Assembly: GCF_003390935.1 (NCBI RefSeq)
Contig: NZ_QNQZ01000018.1
Coordinates: 1-64,000 of the forward strand
DNA length: 64,000 nt
Source: Lewinella sp. IMCC34191
Lineage (GTDB): Bacteria; Bacteroidota; Bacteroidia; Chitinophagales; Saprospiraceae
Direction of reading: 5' to 3'
The position numbers were made by a program, and so were the translations under genes. Below the pieces are notes generated by a model. It saw nothing but the letters and a program-made list of their open reading frames with translations. It was not told where the DNA came from and ran no database searches. Shown piece by piece: positions 17,568 to 27,597 of the stretch. The number at the start of each line of letters is the position of its first letter. Position 1 is the first letter of the stretch.

Positions 17568-20500
17568 CAAACATCCACTTTTGTAATACCGATGGGCTTG
17601 TCGTGATCGATTCCGTCCTCACCCAGTTCGCGGTAGGCGGGCTCCACTTCGTGGTAATCCAGCTTTTTGCCGGTCGTGATCCGCTTGACACCTACCCGGC
17701 TCCGGTTCAGCAGCACGATAAGGGCGGGAAGCAGCAGGAGCAGCACTATGGTAGAAGCCAGCAACCCGAAGGCTACCGAAATGGCCATGGGGATTAAGAA
17801 CTGTGCCTGCCGGCTGGTCTCCAACAGCAGCGGCGCCAGTCCGGCGAAGGTCGTCAGGGTGGTGAGCAGGATCGGCCGGAAACGGCTTTTACCGGCATCG
17901 TTGAGGGCATCCATCATGTTCATACCGCCGCGGATATTATCGTTGTAGGTAGCAATGAAGACCAGTCCGTCGTTGACGATTACTCCGACCAGCGCGATCA
18001 TGCCCAGTCCGGAGAAGAGGGAGATCGGTTTGCCCATGAGCCAGTGCCCCAGGATCACCCCGATCAGACCGAAGGGTAAGAGCGAGAACAGGATCGCGGC
18101 CTGCCCGGCCGAGCGGAAGGTCAGCGCGATCACGAAGAACATCAGCCCGAAGACGACCGGTAGAACGATCTTCAGCGAGGCGGAGGTCTTCATCTGGTCG
18201 CGTACCTGCCCGTCGGGCACGGTGGTAACACCGGGGTAGTTGGCCAGTACGGCGGGAATGATCTCATCGGATACCGTAGCATTGATATCCGTCACGGATA
18301 CCGCGTTTGTGGCGATGTCCGCTTCCACCTTGATCTCCCGCTGTCCGTTCGTGTGGTTGATGGCAATCACGCCGCGCTGGGGTTCCAGATTAACGATTTC
18401 CGATACGGGGTACTCGCCGCCGTCCGGCAGGCGGACACGCATATTGTTCAGGTCCGCGATGCTTCGGCGGCTGTTCTCACCGTAGCGCAGCCATACCCGT
18501 ACCTCGTCTTCGCCCCGCTGCAGTCGCTGGGCTTCGGCACCGAAGAAACCGGAGCGTACTTGCCCGACGATATCCTGTAGGTCCAGCCCTAAATAGCGGG
18601 CCTTATCCTTCAGCGTGATGTTGATCTCCCGCAGGCCTTCCTGGTCGTTGTCCACCACGTCGGTCAGTTCGGACATCTGCTCCAGTTCGGCTTTGACGTC
18701 GGCCGTAGCGCGCTCCAGTTGCTCGATGTCGCTACCGACCAGGCTTACACTGACCGGCTTACCGAAGAAAGAGTTACCGCCGTAGCTCAGCAGTTCGGCC
18801 TCCTCTACGGTACCGACTTCATCGCGGATAGCATTCTGCACCGTACGCACGTCTACTGGACCTCGCTCCTCGCCCGGTAACAGGGCCACCTCCAGGCTTC
18901 CCTGGTAGGTCGTCGGGCCGATCGCCACCTCGATGCGGGTCACGAGTTCGCGTCCGTCGTCGTAGAGTTCGGCACTCATGCGCTCGTTCACCCGTTTGGA
19001 GGCATCACGGATGCGCTCCAGTATCTCCAGGGTCTTCGTCTCCGGCGTACCGGCGGGCAGTTGCACCGCGATATCTACTTCGTCGCGTTCGATGGTGGGG
19101 AAAACCGTGGTCAGCACGAAGCCACCCCCTACCAGTCCGATACTCAGGAATAGGACCGCCAGGCAGATTGAAAGCGTCAAAAACTTGAAGCGCATGGTCC
19201 AAGCCAGCACCGGGGCATAAAGCGTGTCCCGGAGGAAATTCATCAGCCAGTCAAAGCTACGCTGGACCTTATTCGGCTTCACGTCCTTGTCCAGGGCCTT
19301 CGAATGGGCAATGTGAGTCGGCAGGATGATCGCGCCTTCTACCAGACTGAAGATGAGCGAGAAGATGACCACGATGGCCATTTCCCGGAAGATGTCCCCG
19401 AGTCGTCCGTCGATAAAGAAGAAGCTCGAAAAGGCAATGACCGTGGTCAGGATGGCCGCGAAGACCGCACCGAGTACATCTACGGTACCGTTCAGCGCCG
19501 CCTTGATGCGGGGTAATCCCTTCTCGTGGTAACTATAGATATTCTCCCCGATGACGATACCGTCGTCGACCAGGATGCCGATTACGATGATCATGCCGAA
19601 TAGCGAGATGACGTTCAGCGTAATGTCCAGCAGGCTGGCGACGATGAACATACCGGCGAAACTGATCGGAATGGAAAGTGCTACCCAGAAGGCCAGGCGC
19701 CAGTGGAGAAAGACCGCCAGCAGGACGGCGACGATAACAAAGCCCATGATGCCGTTCTCCTGCAGCGTGGCCATACGTTGCCGCAGGGTGATGCTCGCAT
19801 CGCTGATCACCTTGGCCTGGATGGTCGCGCTCTCGGCGTTAAAGGTTTCGAGGTAGTCCTTCACCTTGTCGGTGATGGAAAGCATGTCCTCCTCCAGGGT
19901 ATTCTGTACGTCTACCCGTACACTGGGCAATCCGTCTACCCAGCCGCGGTTGGGCTGATCGGCCCAGCGGTCGCGGACTGTAGCGACCTGTCGCAGGCGT
20001 ACGGTTCCGCCGTCGGGGGTGGTCTTCACGACGATGTCGCGCAGTCCGTCGGCGTAGTATTCTTTATTCCGGGCCCGCAGCAGGAGCTCTTCGTCGAGTC
20101 CCTTTACCGTACCGCCCGTGACGTCCACGTTCGTACGGCGAACGGCATCGGCTGCTTCCTGAAAGGTCAGTTCGTAGGCCCGCAGGTCGGCCTCCCGAAA
20201 GGCGATCTCGATTTCCTCATCCGGGAAACCCGACATTTCCACCTTGGAGATGCCGTCGATGGCCAGCAGGTCGTTTTCTACCTGCCGGGCCGTAGCTTTC
20301 AGCGCCTTGAGGTTGGCCCCCTCGCCGGTGAGGGCGAAGGAAATGGCCCGTCCCAGCCGCTCCTGCTTGAAGATGACCGGCGGCTCCATTCCCGTGGGGA
20401 AGCTGCTTACTCGGTCGACCTCATTTTTAACGTCCTGCAGAATGATGTCCGCATCGTACCCCTTCAGTACTTCGACGGTGATCGTTCCGCTGTTTTCGGA

Positions 20501-20755
20501 GCTCACGCTCGTATAGCGCTCGATGCCCGTCAGGCCTTTCAGATTCTCCTCGATCTTATTGACGATACCTTCTTCCACCTCCTCGGGGCCGGCCCCCGGG
20601 TAAACAACCTGGATGAAAATCTCGCGGCTGGGCGTTTCCGGGAAGAAAGTCGACTTCATCTGGGTCAGGCTCAGCACCCCCATGATGAGCAGGCCGAACA
20701 TCAATAGGTTGGCCGCTACCGGATACTTAATGAAGTAGTTGATAAATCCTCTCAT
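17567..20755 (-). CDS. efflux RND transporter permease subunit (AcrB/HAE family)
   Basis: A 1062-residue proton-driven inner-membrane exporter. It has the RND layout: one N-terminal helix, a large periplasmic loop, six helices including VVAVLLAVFLHWRLAFW and the proton-relay region GILVDDGIVIGENI, a second large loop, then six more helices with VGVIVNDGLVFI. The paired acidic residues in the fourth helix are kept. The adaptor gene lies 9 bases upstream in the same direction, so this is a two-component pump unit; no TolC-type outer-membrane channel is adjacent, so one must be shared from elsewhere. Confidence 0.95.
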   Translation of the reverse strand: MRGFINYFIKYPVAANLLMFGLLIMGVLSLTQMKSTFFPETPSREIFIQVVYPGAGPEEVEEGIVNKIEENLKGLTGIERYTSVSSENSGTITVEVLKGYDADIILQDVKNEVDRVSSFPTGMEPPVIFKQERLGRAISFALTGEGANLKALKATARQVENDLLAIDGISKVEMSGFPDEEIEIAFREADLRAYELTFQEAADAVRRTNVDVTGGTVKGLDEELLLRARNKEYYADGLRDIVVKTTPDGGTVRLRQVATVRDRWADQPNRGWVDGLPSVRVDVQNTLEEDMLSITDKVKDYLETFNAESATIQAKVISDASITLRQRMATLQENGIMGFVIVAVLLAVFLHWRLAFWVALSIPISFAGMFIVASLLDITLNVISLFGMIIVIGILVDDGIVIGENIYSYHEKGLPRIKAALNGTVDVLGAVFAAILTTVIAFSSFFFIDGRLGDIFREMAIVVIFSLIFSLVEGAIILPTHIAHSKALDKDVKPNKVQRSFDWLMNFLRDTLYAPVLAWTMRFKFLTLSICLAVLFLSIGLVGGGFVLTTVFPTIERDEVDIAVQLPAGTPETKTLEILERIRDASKRVNERMSAELYDDGRELVTRIEVAIGPTTYQGSLEVALLPGEERGPVDVRTVQNAIRDEVGTVEEAELLSYGGNSFFGKPVSVSLVGSDIEQLERATADVKAELEQMSELTDVVDNDQEGLREINITLKDKARYLGLDLQDIVGQVRSGFFGAEAQRLQRGEDEVRVWLRYGENSRRSIADLNNMRVRLPDGGEYPVSEIVNLEPQRGVIAINHTNGQREIKVEADIATNAVSVTDINATVSDEIIPAVLANYPGVTTVPDGQVRDQMKTSASLKIVLPVVFGLMFFVIALTFRSAGQAAILFSLLPFGLIGVILGHWLMGKPISLFSGLGMIALVGVIVNDGLVFIATYNDNIRGGMNMMDALNDAGKSRFRPILLTTLTTFAGLAPLLLETSRQAQFLIPMAISVAFGLLASTIVLLLLLPALIVLLNRSRVGVKRITTGKKLDYHEVEPAYRELGEDGIDHDKPIGITKVDV

Positions 20756-20764
20756 CGGTCGGTT

Positions 20765-21964
20765 TTACTTCAGGCTACTGGTAGGTTGCGAATTGCCAAC
20801 TTCCGTGGCTTCCGCGGAAGGCGACTCCGTATTCTCGGTTTCGGCAATACGCACCAGCATGCCGTCGAAAGCGCCGGGTACCGTACTGGTGAGTAGGTGG
20901 GTACCGTCAGACAATCCACTGACGATGGCCGTCTGGCGGTTGTTCTTCTCGACGGTAACGGGTACCAGGGTCAGCAGGCTATCGTCGCGGACAACGTATA
21001 CTTCTTCCTCATCGATCAGCAGCGTGCGGTCTATCTCGACGACATTATCCAGCGTACGGGCCGCGGCTTCCCCGCGCATATACATCCCCTCGCGCAGGTT
21101 TTTACCACTCACCCCGATGTACACCTCCACGGTTTGGGAGCCGGCCTGTATCTGGTCGCTGATCCGCCGGATCTTACCCGTCCATTCCCCTTCGATATCT
21201 TCACTGTAGAGGGTTACCTGGCTGCCGGTCTCGAGGTATTCCAGATCGGAAAGCGGTACGGTGGCCACCATCTCGTAGTAGCCGGTGGCCATCAGTTCGC
21301 CGAGTGCCTGTCCGGAGCGGACGACGGCTCCCTGATCGATCATCACTTCCGTGAGAACACCGGAGAAGGGAGCGTAGAGAACGTATTTGCTCAGTCGCTC
21401 CTCCAGGCTCTTGATGCCGTAATACTGGGTATAAAGATTGCGGCCGGCTACGAAGAGCTTTTCGGCCTGATCCACCGCGGTGGGCAACTCCGGTACCGGC
21501 TCGTCCACACTGTACTCGTCCAGGTAGGATTCCCAGGCCGCGAAGCTTTCAGGATAGTCGATCTTCAGATCGGGCATGATCGAGGCGATCGCGTTCATCA
21601 GGGTCGCCTTCTGTGCCTGTAGGTTCAGCCGCGCCTCTTCGTCGTCGATTTTCAGGATCACCTCCCCCTTGGGAAAATAAGTTCCTTCCTTAAGGGGCCG
21701 GCCGGTTTCCAGTACGGTACCGCCTACTTCGCTGAACAGCTGAATTTTATTGTAGGCCTGCAGGCGCCCCTGCACGTCGAGGGTAGCCGCCAGTTCGCCG
21801 TTGGTGATGCGGCGGGTTTCCACGGTACGCGTCCGCTTTTCGACGGGCTTCCGGGGAGCATCTTCCTTCATGGTGAATAACCACATCATGCCGAAATAGC
21901 CCACTACGACGATGGCCAGACCAACCAGCGCTTTCAAGAGGTTTCTTACGGTAGATTTCTTCAT
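20765..21964 (-). CDS. efflux RND transporter periplasmic adaptor subunit
   Basis: A 399-residue membrane-fusion protein of the HlyD/AcrA type. It has an N-terminal membrane anchor (about residues 10-30), a lipoyl-like half-motif GRLQAYNKIQLFSEVGG, an unusually short central helical hairpin, a second lipoyl half with VLYAPFSGVLTEVMID, and beta-barrel domains. It starts the operon that continues with the RND permease, the nucleotidase and GtrA. Start ATG at 21964; an upstream ATG 8 codons earlier is less likely as it precedes the basic residues of the signal. Confidence 0.92.
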   Translation of the reverse strand: MKKSTVRNLLKALVGLAIVVVGYFGMMWLFTMKEDAPRKPVEKRTRTVETRRITNGELAATLDVQGRLQAYNKIQLFSEVGGTVLETGRPLKEGTYFPKGEVILKIDDEEARLNLQAQKATLMNAIASIMPDLKIDYPESFAAWESYLDEYSVDEPVPELPTAVDQAEKLFVAGRNLYTQYYGIKSLEERLSKYVLYAPFSGVLTEVMIDQGAVVRSGQALGELMATGYYEMVATVPLSDLEYLETGSQVTLYSEDIEGEWTGKIRRISDQIQAGSQTVEVYIGVSGKNLREGMYMRGEAAARTLDNVVEIDRTLLIDEEEVYVVRDDSLLTLVPVTVEKNNRQTAIVSGLSDGTHLLTSTVPGAFDGMLVRIAETENTESPSAEATEVGNSQPTSSLK

Positions 21965-22062
21965 AGCTGAGTTATTGGGGTGCCGCACGCCATTTCATAA
22001 ACCTCAGGGTGCAGGTAGTGTTGCAAATGGTTCAAATTTAGATCCTTGGCGAAGAGGTATTT

Positions 22063-22087
22063 ATGGGCGACGCAGCGCAGGTAAAAA
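22063..22087 (+). repeat. dispersed element with GCGCAGGTA tail
   Basis: ATGGGCGACGCAGCGCAGGT followed by AAAAA. Similar words sit at 43695 (reverse), 48641 and 60045, all in intergenic DNA next to gene ends. See findings. Confidence 0.45.
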
Positions 22088-22094
22088 CATTTTC

Positions 22095-22865
22095 TCAAAA
22101 GGGCCAGAAGGCTTTGGCGATAGCCGCTACGATGACGACGACCAGTAGTCGGTACGACCACACCCCCGCTTTGGGATGGTTGGCCGCGTATCGGGCGGTG
22201 AGGTATCCCCCCACCGTTTGTCCGACCGCCATCAGCAAGCCGAATCTCCAGTCGATGACACCCTGCCAGGCGAAGATAAGCACGGCCACGGAGGTGTAAA
22301 TCAGCACCACGATACCCTTCACCACGTTCGCCTGGATGATCTCGTACTTCGCGACCAACACCATCAGCGCCAGAAAGAAGATGCCCATCCCCATCTGGAT
22401 GAATCCCCCGTATATGCCCAGGGCAAAGAAGGCCGGTATCCCGATCCAGAGCGATAAGGATTTCTCCGCCTGCGCTTCCCGCAACCACCGCTTCGGATTG
22501 ACCAACACCACCAGTAACATAACGAAGAGCAAGTACCGGAAGATGGACCGGTAAGTAGCGTTATCCACTACCAGGCTCAGCCATATACCGACGATCGCCC
22601 CTAAAGTCGAGACGATCACGATCGTCCACATTTCCCGTTGCCGCACCGGCGACAGCTTCAGCCGTCCCGCCCGGTGAAACGCCCAGGTGCCCGCCATGCT
22701 CTGCGTGACGATGCCCACACGGTTGGTTGCATTGGCCACCGTACCGGGCAGGCCGAGCACTTCCATCAGTATGGTCAGCGTGATCGCCGAACCGTTACCG
22801 GATAGGGTGTTGATGCCCCCCGCCAGAAGCGATCCTACCAATGCAAGCGTGTATTCCAGGATCAT
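22095..22865 (-). CDS. TauE/SafE-family membrane transporter
   Basis: A 256-residue inner-membrane protein with about eight hydrophobic helices and the two-fold TauE/SafE layout: an opening LLAGGINTLSGNGSAITL and a repeat half with GGFIQMGMGIFFLALMVLVA. The family exports or imports sulfite, sulfoacetate and related anions; the substrate is not shown here. Its ATG overlaps the stop of the RDD gene by four bases, so the two are coupled. Confidence 0.88.
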   Translation of the reverse strand: MILEYTLALVGSLLAGGINTLSGNGSAITLTILMEVLGLPGTVANATNRVGIVTQSMAGTWAFHRAGRLKLSPVRQREMWTIVIVSTLGAIVGIWLSLVVDNATYRSIFRYLLFVMLLVVLVNPKRWLREAQAEKSLSLWIGIPAFFALGIYGGFIQMGMGIFFLALMVLVAKYEIIQANVVKGIVVLIYTSVAVLIFAWQGVIDWRFGLLMAVGQTVGGYLTARYAANHPKAGVWSYRLLVVVIVAAIAKAFWPF

Positions 22866-23596
22866 CGGGTCAGTACGATATAGTCAAGCAATAAGGCTTC
22901 CAGAAAGGCTTCGTCCGAATCCGGACGATCTCCTTCGGCGACGTCCAGCAGGCCGGCAATCCGTTCGGCTAGCTCACGGAGTGCCTGGCGGTGGGCCCGG
23001 TTTCCGTAAAGCCGGTGGCGCGTCAGGGTCTGTTTGACCAGCAGCATATCCTCGTCGCTGAGCCGCTGCACGGCGGGAAAGCGCGCCTCGTGGTCAGCCC
23101 GTTTGCGAATCGTGAGGATGTCGCGCAGGCTGACTCCCCCGAAGTGCTGGGTATTGATGACCACCGTCCGGGCGATGAGATCGCCGAGCCGTTGGTTTTG
23201 GCTGCCCGTCACGATGAGCAATACGGCCAGCACACCGCCGGTAAAAACGACGTCCAACAGCAGGAACATCGAACGGATCAGAAAATCGGCCGGCGTAGGA
23301 TCCTCACCGTCCAGGCGGATGATGCGCAGTTTCAGGATCTTTTTTCCCACCGTCTGCCCGCGGCTCAGCATCTCGGAAAAGAAGAAATACAGGATGAGGT
23401 AGAAAATGATCCCGTACTCCCGCACGACGTGGAGGTTGAGGTCGGCACCCAGCAATTGAAGGCAGAGCAGCAGTAGAAAACAGCTAAGCAGGATGACAAT
23501 CAAATCGATCGCGAAGGCTCCGATACGAAGCCCGATACCGGCCGTTTCGTAATCGATGCGGACATTCTGCGTAGTATGTATGGTAACGGCGGGCAT
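22862..23596 (-). CDS. RDD-family membrane protein
   Basis: A 244-residue protein with an RDD domain: conserved Arg and Asp in GLRIGAFAIDLIVI (about residues 21-34), then two more helices with QTVGKKILKLRII between them and DVVFTGGVLAVLLIV. A soluble C-terminal tail of about 100 residues follows, with no family I recognise. RDD proteins may be ion antiporters or membrane adaptors. It is the first gene of a two-gene unit with the TauE/SafE gene and is divergent from the histidine kinase gene. Confidence 0.85.
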   Translation of the reverse strand: MPAVTIHTTQNVRIDYETAGIGLRIGAFAIDLIVILLSCFLLLLCLQLLGADLNLHVVREYGIIFYLILYFFFSEMLSRGQTVGKKILKLRIIRLDGEDPTPADFLIRSMFLLLDVVFTGGVLAVLLIVTGSQNQRLGDLIARTVVINTQHFGGVSLRDILTIRKRADHEARFPAVQRLSDEDMLLVKQTLTRHRLYGNRAHRQALRELAERIAGLLDVAEGDRPDSDEAFLEALLLDYIVLTR

Positions 23597-23790
23597 GCTG
23601 GGGCGGGCAAAGTTACTAAACCTTTAAAGGCGTACGCCGATGGATATTTTACACTCCTCGCCGCGTATTAGATAACGGACGTAACCCACCGGAAATGCCG
23701 CGAATTTGTCGGCTTGAATAGCTGCCCGGTTTCGGTCAAGTTCGCCCGTGCATCCTCTCCGGTGTATTTTCCGCCGTATTTTCTCCCTTT

Positions 23791-25209
23791 ATGAGTCAAA
23801 AATCAATCTACCTGATTATCGGTCTCATTGTCTCCGCGATCGTGGGGCTCATCATTCTCCAGCTGCGCCTGTTGCAAACCGGCCTGGAGGTGAACCGGGA
23901 ACGCTACGACCGGACGATCCAGACCGTCCTGAAGCAGGTGGCCGACGAAGTGGAGGAACGGGAAAAGGACGAAATCCGCCTGACGCTGAGCAATGGCTAC
24001 GCCGGCGGCGTGCCCGACGGCTTTTATAGTGAATTACGGATCAGTGGATCTTCTCCCGGCTTACTGAGTACGCGCTCCATCCGGATCAACCCCAACTCAT
24101 CCATCCGCCTGCAGGCCCAATTTGCCAACCGCAACCTGGAAGAACGCATCAACCGCGAGGCTATTCACGGCAAGATCGTGAAGGAGTTGAAGAATGCCGG
24201 TATCGAGAATCCCCTGGAGTATGGCATATACGACGCCCGCCAGGAGCGCTTTCTGTCGCGCAACGGCCGCCTCTTATCACCGGAAGGCTCGGATACGACC
24301 CGGCATGAGGACCTGATGCACGCCGATTACACCGTTAGCCTATTCGGTGACGACTCGAGGATTCCCGGGGAGATCCGCGCCTACAGCCCCAATAAGGATC
24401 AGGTTATCTACAGTTCGCTGTACGGTAACTTCGCGGCCAGCCTGCTTTTCGTGTTGATTATCCTGGGGTGCTTCGTATATACCATATATGTCATCCTGCG
24501 CCAGAAGCAGGTATCGGAGATGAAGACCGATTTCATCAACAATATGACGCACGAGTTCAAAACGCCCATCGCGACCATCTCTCTGGCTACGGATAGCATC
24601 GTGAGTCCGCGCATCAGTGGCGACCCCGATAAGGTGCAGCGTTTCGCCCGAATCATCAAGCAGGAGAACAAACGCATGAACGATCAGGTAGAAAAGGTGC
24701 TCCAAATGGCCAAGCTCGACAAGAGCCGCCTTAACCTTAACCTGACGGCGGTTGATTTGAATGACGTAGTACAAAGTGCCGTTGAATACATCTGCCTCCA
24801 GGTGGAACCTCGTGGAGGGACCGTAACCACGCACTTGGAGGCCGATCCTTCGGTGGTGGAGGGCGACCTGACCCACCTCTCCAGCCTGATCAACAATCTG
24901 TTGGATAATGCCAATAAGTATTCCCCGGACGCGCCCGAAATTATCGTCTCCACGACAAATGTGGCCCGCGGAATACAGGTTACCGTCACCGATCATGGTC
25001 TCGGAATGACGCGGGAAGCAAGAAAAAACATTTTTGACCGTTTTTACCGGGTACATACCGGCGATCGGCACGACGTAAAGGGATTTGGTCTAGGCCTGTC
25101 CTACGTCAAAACCATCACGGAAGTACACGGTGGCAGTATCGAAGTTAGAAGTGAGCTCGGTAAGGGCAGTAGCTTTATGGTGACCTTCCCGTACCGTCAA
25201 CCCGATTGA
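23791..25209 (+). CDS. membrane sensor histidine kinase (RprX-like)
   Basis: A 472-residue kinase with an N-terminal helix (about residues 6-27), a periplasmic domain of roughly 185 residues, a second helix (about 212-236) and a cytoplasmic core. His254 in MTHEFKTPIATISL is the phosphoacceptor. The ATP-binding domain has NLLDNANKYS (N box), DHGLGM (G1) and GFGLGLSYV (G2). No HAMP domain is evident. The gene is followed 37 bases later by its response regulator; the pair resembles RprX/RprY of Bacteroides. The signal sensed is unknown. Confidence 0.92.
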   Translation: MSQKSIYLIIGLIVSAIVGLIILQLRLLQTGLEVNRERYDRTIQTVLKQVADEVEEREKDEIRLTLSNGYAGGVPDGFYSELRISGSSPGLLSTRSIRINPNSSIRLQAQFANRNLEERINREAIHGKIVKELKNAGIENPLEYGIYDARQERFLSRNGRLLSPEGSDTTRHEDLMHADYTVSLFGDDSRIPGEIRAYSPNKDQVIYSSLYGNFAASLLFVLIILGCFVYTIYVILRQKQVSEMKTDFINNMTHEFKTPIATISLATDSIVSPRISGDPDKVQRFARIIKQENKRMNDQVEKVLQMAKLDKSRLNLNLTAVDLNDVVQSAVEYICLQVEPRGGTVTTHLEADPSVVEGDLTHLSSLINNLLDNANKYSPDAPEIIVSTTNVARGIQVTVTDHGLGMTREARKNIFDRFYRVHTGDRHDVKGFGLGLSYVKTITEVHGGSIEVRSELGKGSSFMVTFPYRQPD

Positions 25210-25246
25210 ATTTATTATCCCCTATTGAAGTAAACTGTACCAACAG

Positions 25247-25984
<738 letters not shown>

Positions 25985-26155
25985 GCCGGCAACCGCCTGT
26001 TAAATCAAATCCGGTCTATACCCGTCCCCTGCAATTCGCTGTTTTTATAGCGTAATCTGTCACTTAACGTCCATATCCAAATCATCACCGTGACAAGACT
26101 CCTACGGCGGCAGCCCGTCGTATAACCAGTTAGTTTTTGGGATTATAATTTTCTC

Positions 26156-26188
26156 GGCCGAAGCCTCTGTGTTTCGGCCTTTTTTTTG
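26156..26188 (+). terminator. strong intrinsic terminator, 13 bases before dacB
   Basis: GGCCGAA (26156-26162) pairs with TTCGGCC (26173-26179), followed by nine T. It lies 171 bases after the response-regulator stop and only 13 bases before the next ATG, so it either ends the two-component operon or sits in the leader of the peptidase gene. Confidence 0.8.
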
Positions 26189-26201
26189 TTTCTATACGGC
26201 T

Positions 26202-27545
26202 ATGCGTCGCTTCCTTCTTCTCTTCGGCTGCCTGATCGTCTGCGGCGTCCTCCCCGCACAGGAAATTTCCCAGCGGGCGGCGGCCCAGGAACTGGATAAC
26301 CGAATCCGCCTCTCCACCGTATTCGCCAACGGCCACAGCGGCTTCGCGCTCTATGACCTGGAGGCCGAACGCACCGTGTACGGGTACCAGGAAGACAGGT
26401 ATTTCGTTCCGGCCAGCAACACCAAGCTGCTGACCTTTTTTGTCGCCAACCGCCTCCTCGCCGACGGTGCACCCGCCTTGCTGTATCACCAATCGCCCGA
26501 CCGGCTGGACGTTTGGGGTACCGGTTATCCCCTTCTCCTTCACCCTTCCTTTACCGATTACGACACGCTGCTGCCGTGGCTAAAGCGGAAGGAGGGGCCC
26601 ATCGTGCTCAATTTTCCGGAGCAGGACCAGCCACCCCGATACGGAGCGGGTTGGAGCTGGGACGATTTCGACTACGGCTACGTTTACGAACGCTCTTCCC
26701 TGCCGGTGTACGGTAACCGACTGTATATCGACTACCAGCAGGTGGGCGATACCGATGCGGAGGTCCTCGTCGGGTCACCCTCCGAAGTAGTCGACAACCT
26801 CGTGCAGGATGCCCGCCAGGAGCGCACCATTTCCCGCATCGAGGGAAGCAATTTCTTCACGGTCAACGAGAATTTCACCCGCCGCTATAATTTCCCCCTC
26901 CAGCGCGCCCTGACCGTCGATACCGCCTCCACCCTGCGCTACCTGCGCGGCGGGATACCCGGAAAGTCCGTGCGTTCCGACGACCGCTCCCTACCCCCAT
27001 CCCTGCTGCTCGATACGCTGATGAGCGAGCTTCCGGATACCCTCTACCGCAAGGTGCTCCAGGAAAGCGACAACTTTCTGGCCGAACAGTTGATTTTGCT
27101 CGCCGCCACCAGCCGGTACGGTTGGCCGGATGAGGATGCCCTTTTCGAGTGGGCGACCGATACGCTATTCTTGGAAATGGATCTCGGGGAGGTCAGCTAC
27201 CGCGACGGAAGCGGACTGAGCCGCTATAATCTCGTCCGCCCGGACCAGCTCGTGCAAATCGTGGCCGCGCTCGATCGCGAAGTGGGGCACGAGCGCCTAC
27301 TCTCCCTGCTTCCCGCCGGCGGCGTGAGCGGAACCCTCGAGAAACGCTTCGATAACCGACAAGAAACCTTCGTGTGGGCTAAAACGGGTACACTGAGCGG
27401 CGTCATCTGCATCAGCGGTCTGCTTCGTACGCGGGCCGGGAAGTGGCTGGCTTTCAGTTTTCTCCACAATAACGTCATGGCGCCCAGCCGCGAATACTAC
27501 GCGGAGATGGAAGATATCCTGGGCTGGGTGTACGACCACCTGTGA
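26202..27545 (+). CDS. dacB: D-alanyl-D-alanine carboxypeptidase/endopeptidase (PBP4, S13 family)
   Basis: A 447-residue exported penicillin-binding protein that trims or cleaves peptidoglycan peptides. A signal peptide ends near residue 19. The three penicillin-binding motifs are intact: S72-N-T-K75, S289-D-N, and K394-T-G. Spacing fits class C low-molecular-weight PBPs. The ATG at 26202 is preferred over an upstream in-frame ATG because that one lies inside the terminator hairpin. Placement after the two-component pair may be coincidental. Confidence 0.9.
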   Translation: MRRFLLLFGCLIVCGVLPAQEISQRAAAQELDNRIRLSTVFANGHSGFALYDLEAERTVYGYQEDRYFVPASNTKLLTFFVANRLLADGAPALLYHQSPDRLDVWGTGYPLLLHPSFTDYDTLLPWLKRKEGPIVLNFPEQDQPPRYGAGWSWDDFDYGYVYERSSLPVYGNRLYIDYQQVGDTDAEVLVGSPSEVVDNLVQDARQERTISRIEGSNFFTVNENFTRRYNFPLQRALTVDTASTLRYLRGGIPGKSVRSDDRSLPPSLLLDTLMSELPDTLYRKVLQESDNFLAEQLILLAATSRYGWPDEDALFEWATDTLFLEMDLGEVSYRDGSGLSRYNLVRPDQLVQIVAALDREVGHERLLSLLPAGGVSGTLEKRFDNRQETFVWAKTGTLSGVICISGLLRTRAGKWLAFSFLHNNVMAPSREYYAEMEDILGWVYDHL

Positions 27546-27597
27546 CCACCGGCCGGCGCTGCAATTATCCTCATCTTTGCAGCGAAAATTTACGGAG

